A stretch of 41,249 nt of DNA from CAZEAN01 sp964510225 (GCA_964510225.1 CAZEAN010000052.1:1-41249); one strand, 5' to 3'; positions 17,501 through 24,946 are shown, numbered from the stretch's first letter. Notes: generated by a model from the letters alone, not told the origin. Made by a program: numbers and translations.

Positions 17501-18266
17501 CTTCCTCGGTGCTCCGATCGGGATGATCCCCGGTGAGATCAATTCCACTGCCGTCTCGATTGTGAGCGACGAAGTCGACTTCACTGCACCAACCGTGCTC
17601 GACGTCCGACTTGATCCCCCGTCCGGTTCACTTGTGTCGGGAGCGACGCTCACATTTAGTGAGATGATGGACCCGGTTTCCTCGACCTCGCTTGCCAATT
17701 ACAGTGTCATTGGGCTCGGGCGAGACGGTGTCTTCGGCACTCCCGACGACGTTCCGATTGCTCTCGCCGGAGTTGTCCCGGTCCCCGGGACCACGTCACT
17801 CTCCCTCCTCTTCAGTGGTCCGGCTGACGCCTCGAACGGTATTGCGATTGGTGTCAACGGACTCGATGGCGGCCTGACCGATCCCTCCGGGAACCTGCTT
17901 GATGGCAACCGGGATGGTTTCGCCGGTGGCCACTACTCAACGATCATTGAGCGTGGACATCTCATCAGTTACCTCGATTTGGACGGTGACCTGGTCTTCC
18001 TCGGACTTGCTGGTCCTGGGACGCTGGAAGTCGTCCAAGATCCGATTCGTGAGGTCGAAGTGGTCCGGATTCTCGACGCCTCCGTCGGGGTCACGATCCT
18101 TCAAGGAATTGTGAACCAAGGTCCAGGTGGAACCGGGACGACCACAATCGGACGAATCGAAGGCCTTGATCCGTTCGGACGAGTTCGATCGGAGCTTCAG
18201 ACGCCGCCGTTCTTCGTCGGAACCATGGTGATCGTAACGCCGGCAATCACGCCGCTGCTCGGTTGA
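14511..18266 (+). CDS. Large secreted planctomycete surface protein with Calx-beta domains
   Basis: The 1251-residue protein begins with a basic segment and the motif SMEPRCLLATFTVTN, the planctomycete form of an N-terminal export/anchoring motif seen in their giant surface proteins. A CSLREAI-like beta-helix region (GTLREAIIMANETPNENDTIEFD) covers about residues 30-280. A CARDB/DUF11-like beta-sandwich (about 410-550) follows. Four Calx-beta domains start near residues 560, 686, 801 and 914, each with the ITVSESxGxxxITVxR pattern and an 'IPIIDD' end with acidic calcium-binding residues. An SbsA-type Ig-like domain (TAPTVLDVRLDPPSGSLV...) covers about 1023-1145. Role is probably adhesion or envelope structure. 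GTG start with AGGGAGG at ideal spacing. No Cys-rich or PEP-CTERM tail is present. Confidence 0.9.
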   Translation: MTRHERKRRFRRSSSNSARPAMESMEPRCLLATFTVTNPNDGTGESGTLREAIIMANETPNENDTIEFDIPDIGPGQSVRIQLASELPEITDTLSINGRSQTDTTGQIAQVIIDGSDPDSPSMLVGDVFRFVDGSFGSEVRGLSITNFSNTAITFVERFSIFLGDDDADDNLVVDTIIGGEVASNGEVIGQTLPANLGILLSNSSRNRIGTLSNSEPNLPSNQQGNRFVQVRDGISVVGDSIDNLILYNQVQLASGLGNRLGIDLSGDGVTPNDPIPDGDTGPNLLQNFPVIQSAVTTFLGGVYTTQITGELRSTPNQDFIIQLYENTSSLLDDQRPGERYLADIEVSTDATGIATFSFSPPSSTDPNSIANIQGTVTATATGPAVADGLVFGNTSEFSAPFEVDFITDLVDLQVFANPSATLVPVGREFTIDVNMINSNANFAANFARLRASFPNSAIVQNVEILSTSTLDPVNDISITPNPVQGPVVTVLADGQTDDSGNEIDFPGGENVVVRFTIVPTVVEPFTVGFTIDGSINDNDLSNNTDFETVTVFAEPFVSQLSYSSNIFTVSESGSFATITVNRGEVLNGEVTVDYVASSGTATEDIDFGMTAGTLTFSEGVETQQFTIPIIDNNTFQANRTVQLALSNPTVTDPEPGLIEDAVLVRSATAVLTIFDNDPPQPAPQTVEFTTSDLTVFENEGEAVLTLERSADNGNVSIPFETISGTAIGGVDFVETMGIAQFESGSLETTISIPLIDDMIELQPERSFSVRIGAGIGAIVGELDEATVTIIDDDTPPEGFLSFEIAAITVSESSGTTEITVVRQGGSGTATVGLGITGGNAIPGQDFEPIPNTLEFGPDDTEQTFNFTTIDDDVFNGTRTVTLGLTAFGDSEIKDPGSLTITILDDDPAPPAIATLDAESITISETIGMLTVNINRSGNLSGEVSIGIGTSPGSAIPGVDYETLITRVFFADGEPLQTVNIPIIDDNEIGTPVTFGIFLGAPIGMIPGEINSTAVSIVSDEVDFTAPTVLDVRLDPPSGSLVSGATLTFSEMMDPVSSTSLANYSVIGLGRDGVFGTPDDVPIALAGVVPVPGTTSLSLLFSGPADASNGIAIGVNGLDGGLTDPSGNLLDGNRDGFAGGHYSTIIERGHLISYLDLDGDLVFLGLAGPGTLEVVQDPIREVEVVRILDASVGVTILQGIVNQGPGGTGTTTIGRIEGLDPFGRVRSELQTPPFFVGTMVIVTPAITPLLG

Positions 18267-18320
18267 TCCCGAAGCTCGGCTGATCGCTCATCAGGCCTCT
18301 TTTGGTGCTCTGATAGAAAA

Positions 18321-18381
18321 ACGAAGCCCTGCCGGATCCCAGTGGGAATCAAGACCGGACAGGGCTTCGTTGTTGTCTTTT
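18321..18381 (+). terminator. Strong intrinsic terminator after the Calx-beta protein
   Basis: Arms acgaagccctg (18321-18331) and cagggcttcgt (18360-18370) pair perfectly over 11 bases, and the stem continues with ccgg/ccgg across a one-base bulge. The T-rich run tgttgtctttt follows immediately (18371-18381). This is the clearest intrinsic terminator in the window. Confidence 0.85.
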
Positions 18382-18445
18382 AGGGAACGACGTCGGATGA
18401 TCCATCAACTGAATCGTGAGAATCAGAAAGGATGGAATCAGATCG

Positions 18446-19189
18446 ATGCAGCAAGAAAAACCGGAATCAGGTGTGCCCGCTGGCCCTGGGCCTGATAATC
18501 TGCAACCCGAGCCACTCGATCCGAGAGCAATGGTGCCTTATGTCGCGCCTATGCTGACTTATTTGCTACTGACGCAACTCGAGAGCTTCATTCCTGAAGA
18601 TCGCGAACTCAGCCTCTACCCGATCGCATACACCATCAAGATTGTGATGACGCTCGGAGTGATGATCGCGTGTCGATCAGCCTGGCGTGATCTCCGCGCC
18701 CTTCCAAGCCTGACTGGCTACCTCGCAGCGATTGCTCTTGGAGCAGTCGTGACCCTGATCTGGGTGGGCTTAGATCAGCGCTATCCTCCGATTCCGCTTC
18801 TGGGCGGATCTCGGACCGCCTTTGAACTCGATGAACTCGGCACGACCTCGAAATGGCTCTTTATTGCAGTTCGGATGCTGGGATTGGTAATCTTGGTCCC
18901 GGTCTTCGAAGAACTCTTTTGGAGATCATTCTTGATGCGTCTTGTCACCAACCTCGACGATTTTCAGAAAGTCCCGATCGGGAAGGTGACTCTTGCGTCG
19001 GCGGCAATCACGTCGATTGGGTTTATGGTCGCCCATCCGGAGTGGCTCCCGGCATTGATCACGGGTTTTGCGTGGGCGGGGCTTTTAGCCTGGACCCGAT
19101 CAATTACCGCCTGTGTGATTAGTCACTTCGTAGCCAATCTTACGCTTGGCATTTATGTGATCGCGACTGGCTCTTGGCAGTTTTGGTAG
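18446..19189 (+). CDS. CAAX-protease-related membrane protein (CPBP family, PEP-CTERM-associated type)
   Basis: The 247-residue protein has about seven or eight membrane segments and the CPBP/Abi intramembrane protease motifs: PVFEELFWRSFLMR (EExxxR type), FMVAHPEWLPALITGFAWAG, and SITACVISHFVANLTLG with the metal-binding His. The N-terminal half (YPIAYTIKIVMTLG) matches the CAAX prenyl protease-related subgroup that accompanies exosortase/PEP-CTERM systems. That agrees with two PEP-CTERM proteins encoded at 8601 and 9925. Its exact job in those systems is unknown. The ATG at 18446 is preferred over an in-frame GTG at 18416. AAAGGA at 18427-18432 is at long spacing, so the start is uncertain. 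Confidence 0.82.
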   Translation: MQQEKPESGVPAGPGPDNLQPEPLDPRAMVPYVAPMLTYLLLTQLESFIPEDRELSLYPIAYTIKIVMTLGVMIACRSAWRDLRALPSLTGYLAAIALGAVVTLIWVGLDQRYPPIPLLGGSRTAFELDELGTTSKWLFIAVRMLGLVILVPVFEELFWRSFLMRLVTNLDDFQKVPIGKVTLASAAITSIGFMVAHPEWLPALITGFAWAGLLAWTRSITACVISHFVANLTLGIYVIATGSWQFW

Positions 19190-19317
19190 GATTGAAAGTG
19201 ATAGCATCGAATTCGTCGATGTGGTCAATCGTCAAATTCAGAGCGGATGGAACCATTGATCATTCGGCTGATTCGCCTCCTTGACTTTGTGATCAGCCTC
19301 AACAAGAGATCGACCTC

Positions 19318-20499
19318 ATGAAATTGCAGATTGGTTCGTTGGCCTTGGTGCTGGCGATGGCACTCGGAGTCGCCGGATGCGGTGGTGGTTCAGACGCGGA
19401 AACTGATTCCGGTAACGCGAGCTCGCCCGCCCCCGTCGCTTCCAATCCCGGTCCTCCGCTTGATCCCGCTCAGGGTCAAAGAGGGCAAGCTGCCGGGCAG
19501 GTCGCGCCAGGGAATTCCGGAAACCCAACATTGGGTCTCGCTCAGCGGCTCGGTTCGCAACAGCCCTCGGGTGCGTTGACTGACGATCAGTCCGGAAACC
19601 CGCCGGCTACGACTGATAATGGCGGAGCGGTTAACGGTGACCCTGCTCTCTCGCAGATGCTCGCCGCCGCAAACCCTTCAAACGGGAATTCTTCAGGCCA
19701 GGGCCAACCAGGCTATGGGTCTTCGGAAGATGAAGAACGTTTCAGCGGCAATGGGCGAGGCGGCCGAGGTGGTCGTGGAGGCGCTGCACCAATCGGGTCG
19801 AGCGGTTCATATGCGTCGGGCTCAGGCGGTTATCCAGGCGAAAACAGTGATGAAATGTCCATGCGGCTCCAAGGGAGCGGTGGTGGTCAAGGCGGCTATC
19901 CCCCAGGATACGGCAGTGCGGGTGGCGAAGAAGAACAGATGGCGGCGATGATGGGTGGTGGGCCTGCTGCCCAAGGTTATCCGGGGATGGAAGGCGAAGA
20001 AGGCGACTTCGGTCAGATGGCCGGGATGCTTGGCGGCCAAGGAGGACCCGGAGGCTTTGAGAGCGGCGGTCGCCCCGGTGGGTCGTCCGACGCCCCTGAT
20101 TTCTCGACCCCACAAGGTGGCGCGGAGGCATTTCTCGACGCCTTGGATGCTCGCGATCCCGTCCTACTCCGTGAAGCGACTTCTCGACGTGCACCGACGG
20201 AGGCGAAATCCAAGCAGAATAAAGAGGCGTTTCAGGCAATCCTGGAAGAAAGTCTGACTGCTGCGGAACTGGAAGCAATTGCAGAAGACCTGGATGGTTA
20301 CCAGATCTCGGGGAGGATCCCAGTGCAAAGCTCCGGTACCCGAACGTTTATTCTGAGGAAACGGGAAGACAACGCTGAATATCAGCGGATGATCGTTGTC
20401 CGGAGCGGGGGCGGTTCTGAGCGGGAATGGAAGGTCAGAGACGTTACCAAGCCTCTAGTAAACCGATTTAACACGCCGCCTCGACGGGGCCGTCGTTGA
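19318..20499 (+). CDS. Gly/Gln-rich lipoprotein of unknown function
   Basis: This 393-residue protein has a lipoprotein signal peptide with lipobox VAGC (C21) after MKLQIGSLALVLAMALG. Residues about 22-265 are disordered and rich in Gly, Ser, Pro, Gln and Asn, with runs such as GRGGRGGRGG and repeated 'GYPG' and 'EEE/EDE' blocks. A compact C-terminal domain (about 268-385) begins STPQGGAEAFLDALDARDP and includes an all-alpha part followed by a beta segment (TFILRKREDN). The latter resembles small NTF2- or DUF4878-like domains by eye only. I do not recognise the family. It is probably an outer-membrane or periplasm-anchored protein. The hairpin at 20615-20648 ends the unit. Confidence 0.8.
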   Translation: MKLQIGSLALVLAMALGVAGCGGGSDAETDSGNASSPAPVASNPGPPLDPAQGQRGQAAGQVAPGNSGNPTLGLAQRLGSQQPSGALTDDQSGNPPATTDNGGAVNGDPALSQMLAAANPSNGNSSGQGQPGYGSSEDEERFSGNGRGGRGGRGGAAPIGSSGSYASGSGGYPGENSDEMSMRLQGSGGGQGGYPPGYGSAGGEEEQMAAMMGGGPAAQGYPGMEGEEGDFGQMAGMLGGQGGPGGFESGGRPGGSSDAPDFSTPQGGAEAFLDALDARDPVLLREATSRRAPTEAKSKQNKEAFQAILEESLTAAELEAIAEDLDGYQISGRIPVQSSGTRTFILRKREDNAEYQRMIVVRSGGGSEREWKVRDVTKPLVNRFNTPPRRGRR

Positions 20500-20614
20500 T
20501 CTCCCAATAGATTGGCAACCAAGTCCGTCGGTTCGGACACATTCCCGCTTTAATGATTCCGTGGCGGTTGTGCATCTGATTGCAAGAATGACTACGTCCA
20601 CTTGACAGAGGAAT

Positions 20615-20648
20615 CCTCAACATCTCCAAAAAAATGGAGATGTTGAGG
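20615..20648 (+). terminator. Intrinsic-type hairpin after the lipoprotein gene
   Basis: Perfect 14-base arms cctcaacatctcca (20615-20628) and tggagatgttgagg (20635-20648) enclose a loop of six A residues, followed by agtttt. It lies 115 bases after the lipoprotein stop. The run of A in the loop and short T-run fit a terminator. Confidence 0.65.
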
Positions 20649-20713
20649 AGTTTTGCTCAAGTGATGGACTTGACCAACCGGGGCAACAGGCGGTTCTCAG
20701 CCAAAACTACCAA

Positions 20714-20731
20714 TTGGCACGTGGCTTGCCT
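20714..20731 (+). promoter_or_regulatory. Sigma-54-like promoter (-24/-12)
   Basis: The site reads TTGGCAC-GTGGC-TTGCCT, with the diagnostic GG (20716-20717) and GC (20728-20729) separated by exactly ten bases. It agrees with the RpoN consensus TGGCAC-N5-TTGC. It lies 111 bases upstream of the ATG of the small membrane protein at 20842. An upstream enhancer site was not identified. Confidence 0.55.
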
Positions 20732-20841
20732 AACCAACTCATTACTGACAACGATTCTCCTCCCTTCGAGCATCACAATCCGAGAGGTTCGGCAGGATGC
20801 CAGAGCCTCGGCCTACTCGCACGTCAGGGAAGGAGTCCTTT

Positions 20842-21153
20842 ATGGACTGGTGTCCAGTTCGTTTTTGTGCGGTCTTGGATTCGATGGTGATCCTCTTTCA
20901 GATTCTCGGGGTTTTGACCCTCTTCCTCTGTCGATCAAGAGCAGTCCCTGGTCTGGCAAAGCCCGCTCGAATTATTTATGTCGTCGCTGTAGTCGGCCTT
21001 GGATTGGCCGGGACCCTCTGTGGACATCTCGGATCAGATTTTGGTCTCTTTGCGGGCCTCTCGATGACGGGCCTCTTGATTGCGATGACGCTCGGTTGCG
21101 GGACCGAGGCGGCTGAAAAACGGCCGCTCCGCATCGCGGCACAGGCACGCTAA
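20842..21153 (+). CDS. Small membrane protein of unknown function
   Basis: The 103-residue protein starts MDWCPVRFCAVLDSMVILFQ and has three predicted membrane stretches (about residues 14-30, 42-60 and 68-84) and a basic tail. No family is recognised. The ATG at 20842 is supported by a strong Shine-Dalgarno GGGAAGGAG (20827-20835). An in-frame ATG at 20797 would add 15 residues ahead of this site and is less likely. A sigma-54-like promoter lies 111 bases upstream and a terminator-like hairpin lies at 21238-21278, so it appears to be a single-gene unit. Confidence 0.7.
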   Translation: MDWCPVRFCAVLDSMVILFQILGVLTLFLCRSRAVPGLAKPARIIYVVAVVGLGLAGTLCGHLGSDFGLFAGLSMTGLLIAMTLGCGTEAAEKRPLRIAAQAR

Positions 21154-21606
21154 CGATGAGTCAATCGTTGAGGCACAGATTCCATTCGGAGTCCCACTCG
21201 AAACGGATTCTCTTACCTAACTAGTCCGAACTGAAGTAGGTCCCGTGCCTCTCGTAATTTTGGGACGGCGCGGGACCTGCCTTGTTCCGATCCAAAGCCA
21301 GGAGATTGCTCGAAGGCACTCGGTTCTTCTAGATCAACGATTTGGCCATCGGTGTCGTGCTGATTTTCTCAGTCCCTCGCCGTGAGTCCGAGTCTTCGAA
21401 CTAGAACTAGTAGGAGTTCTCAGTCACGCTCAGAGACTCCGACAGCGAACTGGAGCCGATCGAGAGTCGTCGCTCACCGGCCGGCAAGGAGCAGGAGTCG
21501 CTCCGAGACACAGCGGAGCCAGTCGGTTCGGATCGATCGAGCGCCTAACCCCGCTGCGCGCTCGAGACCTAAGATGGTCGGACAATTGCGGGAAGAGGAT
21601 CCTCAT
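21154..21606. other. Gap of 453 bases upstream of the BON-domain gene
   Basis: It contains the hairpin at 21238-21278 and then about 330 bases without a gene. A frame open from 21382 into the BON protein reads as Arg/Ser-rich nonsense and is treated as untranslated leader. The leader is rich in short gagtc/cggag words but shows no ordered repeat. Confidence 0.45.
21238..21278 (+). terminator. Hairpin after the small membrane protein
   Basis: Arms aggtcccgtgcc (21238-21249) and ggcgcgggacct (21267-21278) match at 11 of 12 positions with a 17-base loop. It lies 84 bases after the stop. The following bases gccttgttcc hold no clean T-run, so factor-independent termination is uncertain. Confidence 0.45.
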
Positions 21607-22377
21607 ATGTTCGCGACACTGAAACGGATTTCGATCGCGTCCGGCCTGTTGGTCGCAATGGCGGCCTCAGCCTTTGGCGGCGACTCGGCCGACAACCAAC
21701 AGACCGCCGATGCGGTCGCTGCAGCGATCAAACAGAGTTCCCTCATCGCTGGTCAACGCGTCAGCATCGACGTTGTTGATGGGTATGTCACCCTCAAGGG
21801 CGACCTTCGCGATTCGACCGTCCGGGAAGATATTATCAACCGGACCCGTGAAGTCGATGGAGTTGTCGCTATCGTTGACCAACTCACCATCGTGACTGAC
21901 GCCGCCGTTAAGCCGGTGCAGTATGAAACCGCCATGAGCGGTCTCGGCCACGAAACGATGATGGACAGTGCACCGATGATGGACGGCACTTCGTTCATGG
22001 GCGGCACTTCGTACATGGATAGTGCTCCGATGATCGGCCAGCCAGTCGATTCGTTCGGTGGCTATGGGATGGGCGGCCCGGTCCCAGAAGGTCCGGCTGG
22101 ATTCAGTGGTGCGGCTCAAGCTTCAAACCCGGGACTGCCGAATTATGCTTGGCCCAGCTATGCTCCCTACCCAAACTTCTCTGCAGTTGGCTACCCGACT
22201 GCTTACCCTTGGCAGGCGTGGCCGAATATCGGCCCGTTCCACCCGTATCCGGAAGTCCCTCTCGACTGGCGGGCGGTGACATTGCGATGGGATGATGGGA
22301 TCTGGTTCCTTGACTTCAAGAAGCACTACACCCGACCCTTCTTCACACCGTACCCGTTCGGCCTGTTCGCTTACTAA
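21607..22377 (+). CDS. Exported BON-domain protein with aromatic C-terminal domain
   Basis: This 256-residue protein has a signal peptide (MFATLKRISIASGLLVAMAASAFG) and then a BON domain (about residues 30-95: VSIDVVDGYVTLKGDLRDST and VDGVVAIVDQLTIV). A Met-rich stretch follows (residues about 110-140, with two copies of MDSAPM and SFMGG/SYMDS). It ends in a Tyr/Trp/Pro-rich domain containing NYAWPSYAPYPNFSAVGYPT and PLDWRAVTLRWDDGIWF. BON domains bind phospholipid membranes, and this architecture is familiar to me from planctomycetes, where its role is unknown. The ATG at 21607 has GAAGAGGA at good spacing. The gene ends 191 bases before a hairpin shared with the convergent desulfurase operon. 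Confidence 0.85.
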   Translation: MFATLKRISIASGLLVAMAASAFGGDSADNQQTADAVAAAIKQSSLIAGQRVSIDVVDGYVTLKGDLRDSTVREDIINRTREVDGVVAIVDQLTIVTDAAVKPVQYETAMSGLGHETMMDSAPMMDGTSFMGGTSYMDSAPMIGQPVDSFGGYGMGGPVPEGPAGFSGAAQASNPGLPNYAWPSYAPYPNFSAVGYPTAYPWQAWPNIGPFHPYPEVPLDWRAVTLRWDDGIWFLDFKKHYTRPFFTPYPFGLFAY

Positions 22378-22567
22378 GAGCTGGCGACCCTCGTGGTCAA
22401 CAGTTTCAGAGTCTGTGGAACAATCGGCTGACGGATCCCGAGCGTGCGGTAACCTCTTCGGCGAACTTGTCTCAGTACAAGCGGATCGATCTGGAAACTG
22501 CCCGGCATTCCGAAGCTGATGGCTGACCGGGAACCCTCCCAATAGCGGGGGGAGGCACTTCCGATCT

Positions 22568-22614
22568 TCGCGAGGGGTTGAGTGGCATTTCGATGCGGCT
22601 CAACCCCTCCGCGA
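22568..22614. terminator. Bidirectional terminator between convergent genes
   Basis: Arms tcgcgaggggttgag (22568-22582) and ctcaacccctccgcga (22599-22614) pair over 15 bases with one bulge around a 16-base loop. It lies between the BON-domain gene and the end of the minus-strand sulfur-transfer operon and can serve both. Confidence 0.65.
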
Positions 22615-22664
22615 TTTGCTCGTTAGAGTGAAGTCACGGATAAAGTGTGAAATCACGGATGAAG

Positions 22665-23819
22665 TTAAAAGACACCAGCGGTCATTTCTTCCAAGATCTT
22701 CAAGACCGTCTCGATCTCTTCTTCAGTGTTGAAGGGACCAGGACTGATCCGAAGCGTACCGTCGGGGAAAGTACCTAGTTTTCGGTGAATGTAGGGAGCA
22801 CAGTGAAGCCCAGCGCGGACAGCTATCTCTTGGCCGTCCAAAATGCCCGCGATCTGCTGCGAGCCTAAGATCTCAGGCTCGGGCGGAATGATCGAGAGGG
22901 CGCCCACGTGGGTCTCTCGATCCCAACGCCCTGCGATTCTCCAGCCGTCATCATTCGACTCCACCCAATCGACGACACGCTGGAGAAGTTTCAATTCATG
23001 TTCGCGGTTTGCTTCCGGGGTTCGCTCACGGACCCACTCCAGTCCCGCCGCAAGTCCCGCAACACCAAGAACGTTCGGCGTCCCTCCTTCGAGGCGGAAG
23101 GGTAGCTCTTCAGGCTGTACCGGATGCTTGGAATCACCTCCAGTGCCACCTTCGCGCCAAGGTCGGAGTTCCGCCCGAGGCCCGACATAGAGGGCACCAG
23201 TCCCGGTCGGACCGTAAAGAGCCTTGTGTCCTGGGAACGCAAGCAGATCGATTGCTATCGTTTTGAGATCGATCGGGACTATCCCGACTGATTGCGCTGC
23301 ATCGACAAGAAAGAGTGCTCCCGCTTCGCGCACAATCTCCCCAATTTGCTCGATCGGTTGTAACGTCCCCAAGACATTCGCGGCATGTGTCAAGGCAACA
23401 AGTTTGGTCTCGGGCTTGATCGCTCGCTTGATCGCTTCAGGTCTGAGATAGCCTTCCTCCGACTCGATCCGAGTCACGCTGATTTCGTTTGCCGAGGCCA
23501 TGGCTTCGAGCGGACGACTGATCGAATTATGTTCCAAGTCAGAAGTGATTACGTGGTCGCCCGGCCTCAAGGCACCTTTGATGGCGATGTTTAGGGCGTC
23601 CGTACAGTTCAAAGTGAAAATCCAGCGTCGAGCCGCTTCACCATTGAAGAACTGATTAAGAAGATGACGCGCCTGATCAAGTGACCGTTCGGCTTCCGTT
23701 GCCATCCGATGACCGGCGCGCCCTGGGTTTGCCAATTGGCTCCGAGCGAACTGATCGAGTGCCTGGTAGACAGGCTCTGGTTTCGGAAAGCTCGTTGCCG
23801 CATTATCAAGATAAATCAT
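22665..23819 (-). CDS. Cysteine desulfurase, class V aminotransferase
   Basis: The 384-residue PLP enzyme releases sulfur from cysteine as an enzyme-bound persulfide. It opens with MIYLDNAATSFPKP, has the PLP-binding lysine K199 in AFPGHKALYGPTGTG, the D-A-A-Q-S segment that contacts the cofactor (VDAAQSVGIVPID), and the sulfur-accepting cysteine C340 in RAGLHCAPYIHRKLGT. It belongs to the stand-alone Csd/SufS-like group rather than IscS, judged by the RAGLHCAP motif and length. It is the last gene of a four-gene minus-strand cluster, 44 bases after the E1-like gene, and probably supplies the sulfur for the carrier at 25001. Confidence 0.92.
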   Translation of the reverse strand: MIYLDNAATSFPKPEPVYQALDQFARSQLANPGRAGHRMATEAERSLDQARHLLNQFFNGEAARRWIFTLNCTDALNIAIKGALRPGDHVITSDLEHNSISRPLEAMASANEISVTRIESEEGYLRPEAIKRAIKPETKLVALTHAANVLGTLQPIEQIGEIVREAGALFLVDAAQSVGIVPIDLKTIAIDLLAFPGHKALYGPTGTGALYVGPRAELRPWREGGTGGDSKHPVQPEELPFRLEGGTPNVLGVAGLAAGLEWVRERTPEANREHELKLLQRVVDWVESNDDGWRIAGRWDRETHVGALSIIPPEPEILGSQQIAGILDGQEIAVRAGLHCAPYIHRKLGTFPDGTLRISPGPFNTEEEIETVLKILEEMTAGVF

Positions 23820-23863
23820 GGTGCTGGATCCGTCACAAGCATGACCGAGACGAGTGATCTGAC

Positions 23864-24946
23864 TCAGGAACCGAGAAACTGAGCATAGAGGGTCCGTGCT
23901 TTGGCCACATCATTGGTCCCCTTGATGATCGCCCGACCGTCGGGGAAGACGGTATATTCGTGCCCTTCGGTCGCAAACCGGAGCATATAAGCGTTGTGGC
24001 GGACTTCACCGAGCGGTTTGAGTCGATCGGCGAGTTCAGTGAAGTCGAGTGGCTCATCTCGACGGACGACGACTTGAACTGCATTACGACCACAGAGCGA
24101 GGTGGTGTGGGACCCCATCGATCCTTCAAGCCACTCGAAGTTCCTCTGACCACATGTTGGGCAATCGACTTTCCCTTTGAGCGAGGCAATCTTGAGCTTC
24201 CGGAACGACCAGTTCCAAAGATCAAGCATGATCAAGTCACGATTGATGACATCAAGCTGACCTGTCAAAACTTTAATGGCCTCGACTGCCTCGATTGAAG
24301 CGATCATCGCCACCGCAGGCCCTAGGACACCGGCAGTTTCGCAGGTTGGGGTCATCCCTGGAGGTGGGCTCGATTCCACGACACAGCGCAAGCATGGTGT
24401 ATCGCCTGGGAGGATCGTCATCGACTGCCCCTCGCTCCCGATCACACCACCAAAAATCCAGGGTTTGCCGAGTTTCACGGCGGCATCGTTGATCAAGTAG
24501 CGGGTCTCGAAATTGTCGGTGCCGTCAAGGATTAAATCAGCGTCACTGACAAGATCGAGGATGTTGGTGTGGTCGATGTCTGTAACGATCGGTTCGATCG
24601 AGACACTCGAATTGATTGCCTTGAGCTTCCGAGCGGCGGCTTCAGCTTTCGGGAGGTTTTCTGCGACATCGTTTTCGTCGAAGAGAATCTGACGTTGGAG
24701 ATTGTGCGTTTCGATAAAGTCACGATCCACGACGCGGACAAAACCAACCCCAGCGCGGACCAAGTGATTCACCAGGACCGTACCCAAGGCACCACAGCCG
24801 CAAACGGTCACCCGACTCTTGAGAAGCCGCTCTTGACCATCTTGGCCGAGTCCATGAAAGCGGATCTGTCGGCTGTAGCGATCCAGCTCAACGGGGACGT
24901 CGGCAAATGGTGTTGCAGTGATAGCCATTTTCAACTCTTGATCCAT
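23864..24946 (-). CDS. ThiF/MoeB/HesA-family E1-like adenylyltransferase
   Basis: This 360-residue enzyme is expected to adenylate the C-terminal glycine of a small sulfur-carrier protein so that it can receive sulfur. It has ELDRYSRQIRFHGLGQDGQE, the nucleotide loop VCGCGALGTVLVNHLVRAG, HNLQRQILFDE, DGTDNFETRYLINDAAV, two zinc CxxC pairs (CLRC and CPTC) and the catalytic-cysteine segment PTCETAGVLGP. After the second CxxC comes a short domain with GRNAVQV around C285 instead of the rhodanese domain of MoeZ/MOCS3. C285 is a candidate sulfur acceptor. The first ATG (24946) lacks a ribosome-binding site and an ATG at 24928 is an alternative. The gene lies between the carrier and the desulfurase. 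Confidence 0.9.
   Translation of the reverse strand: MDQELKMAITATPFADVPVELDRYSRQIRFHGLGQDGQERLLKSRVTVCGCGALGTVLVNHLVRAGVGFVRVVDRDFIETHNLQRQILFDENDVAENLPKAEAAARKLKAINSSVSIEPIVTDIDHTNILDLVSDADLILDGTDNFETRYLINDAAVKLGKPWIFGGVIGSEGQSMTILPGDTPCLRCVVESSPPPGMTPTCETAGVLGPAVAMIASIEAVEAIKVLTGQLDVINRDLIMLDLWNWSFRKLKIASLKGKVDCPTCGQRNFEWLEGSMGSHTTSLCGRNAVQVVVRRDEPLDFTELADRLKPLGEVRHNAYMLRFATEGHEYTVFPDGRAIIKGTNDVAKARTLYAQFLGS

Larger units (their letters stand above)
20500..20841. other. Gap with terminator and sigma-54-like promoter
   Basis: This 342-base gap holds two signals listed separately: a 14-base hairpin at 20615-20648 and a sigma-54-like site at 20714-20731. An open frame at 20634-21116 runs through both the hairpin and the next gene in another frame and is not credible. 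Confidence 0.5.

Noticed and set aside
16168..17574. Calx-beta region as a DNA-level tandem repeat
   Set aside because: The four domains are similar in protein pattern but too diverged at the DNA level to be a recent repeat.
20634..21116. 160-codon frame covering the hairpin and the small membrane protein
   Set aside because: It starts inside a terminator hairpin and overlaps a gene with a strong ribosome-binding site in another frame.
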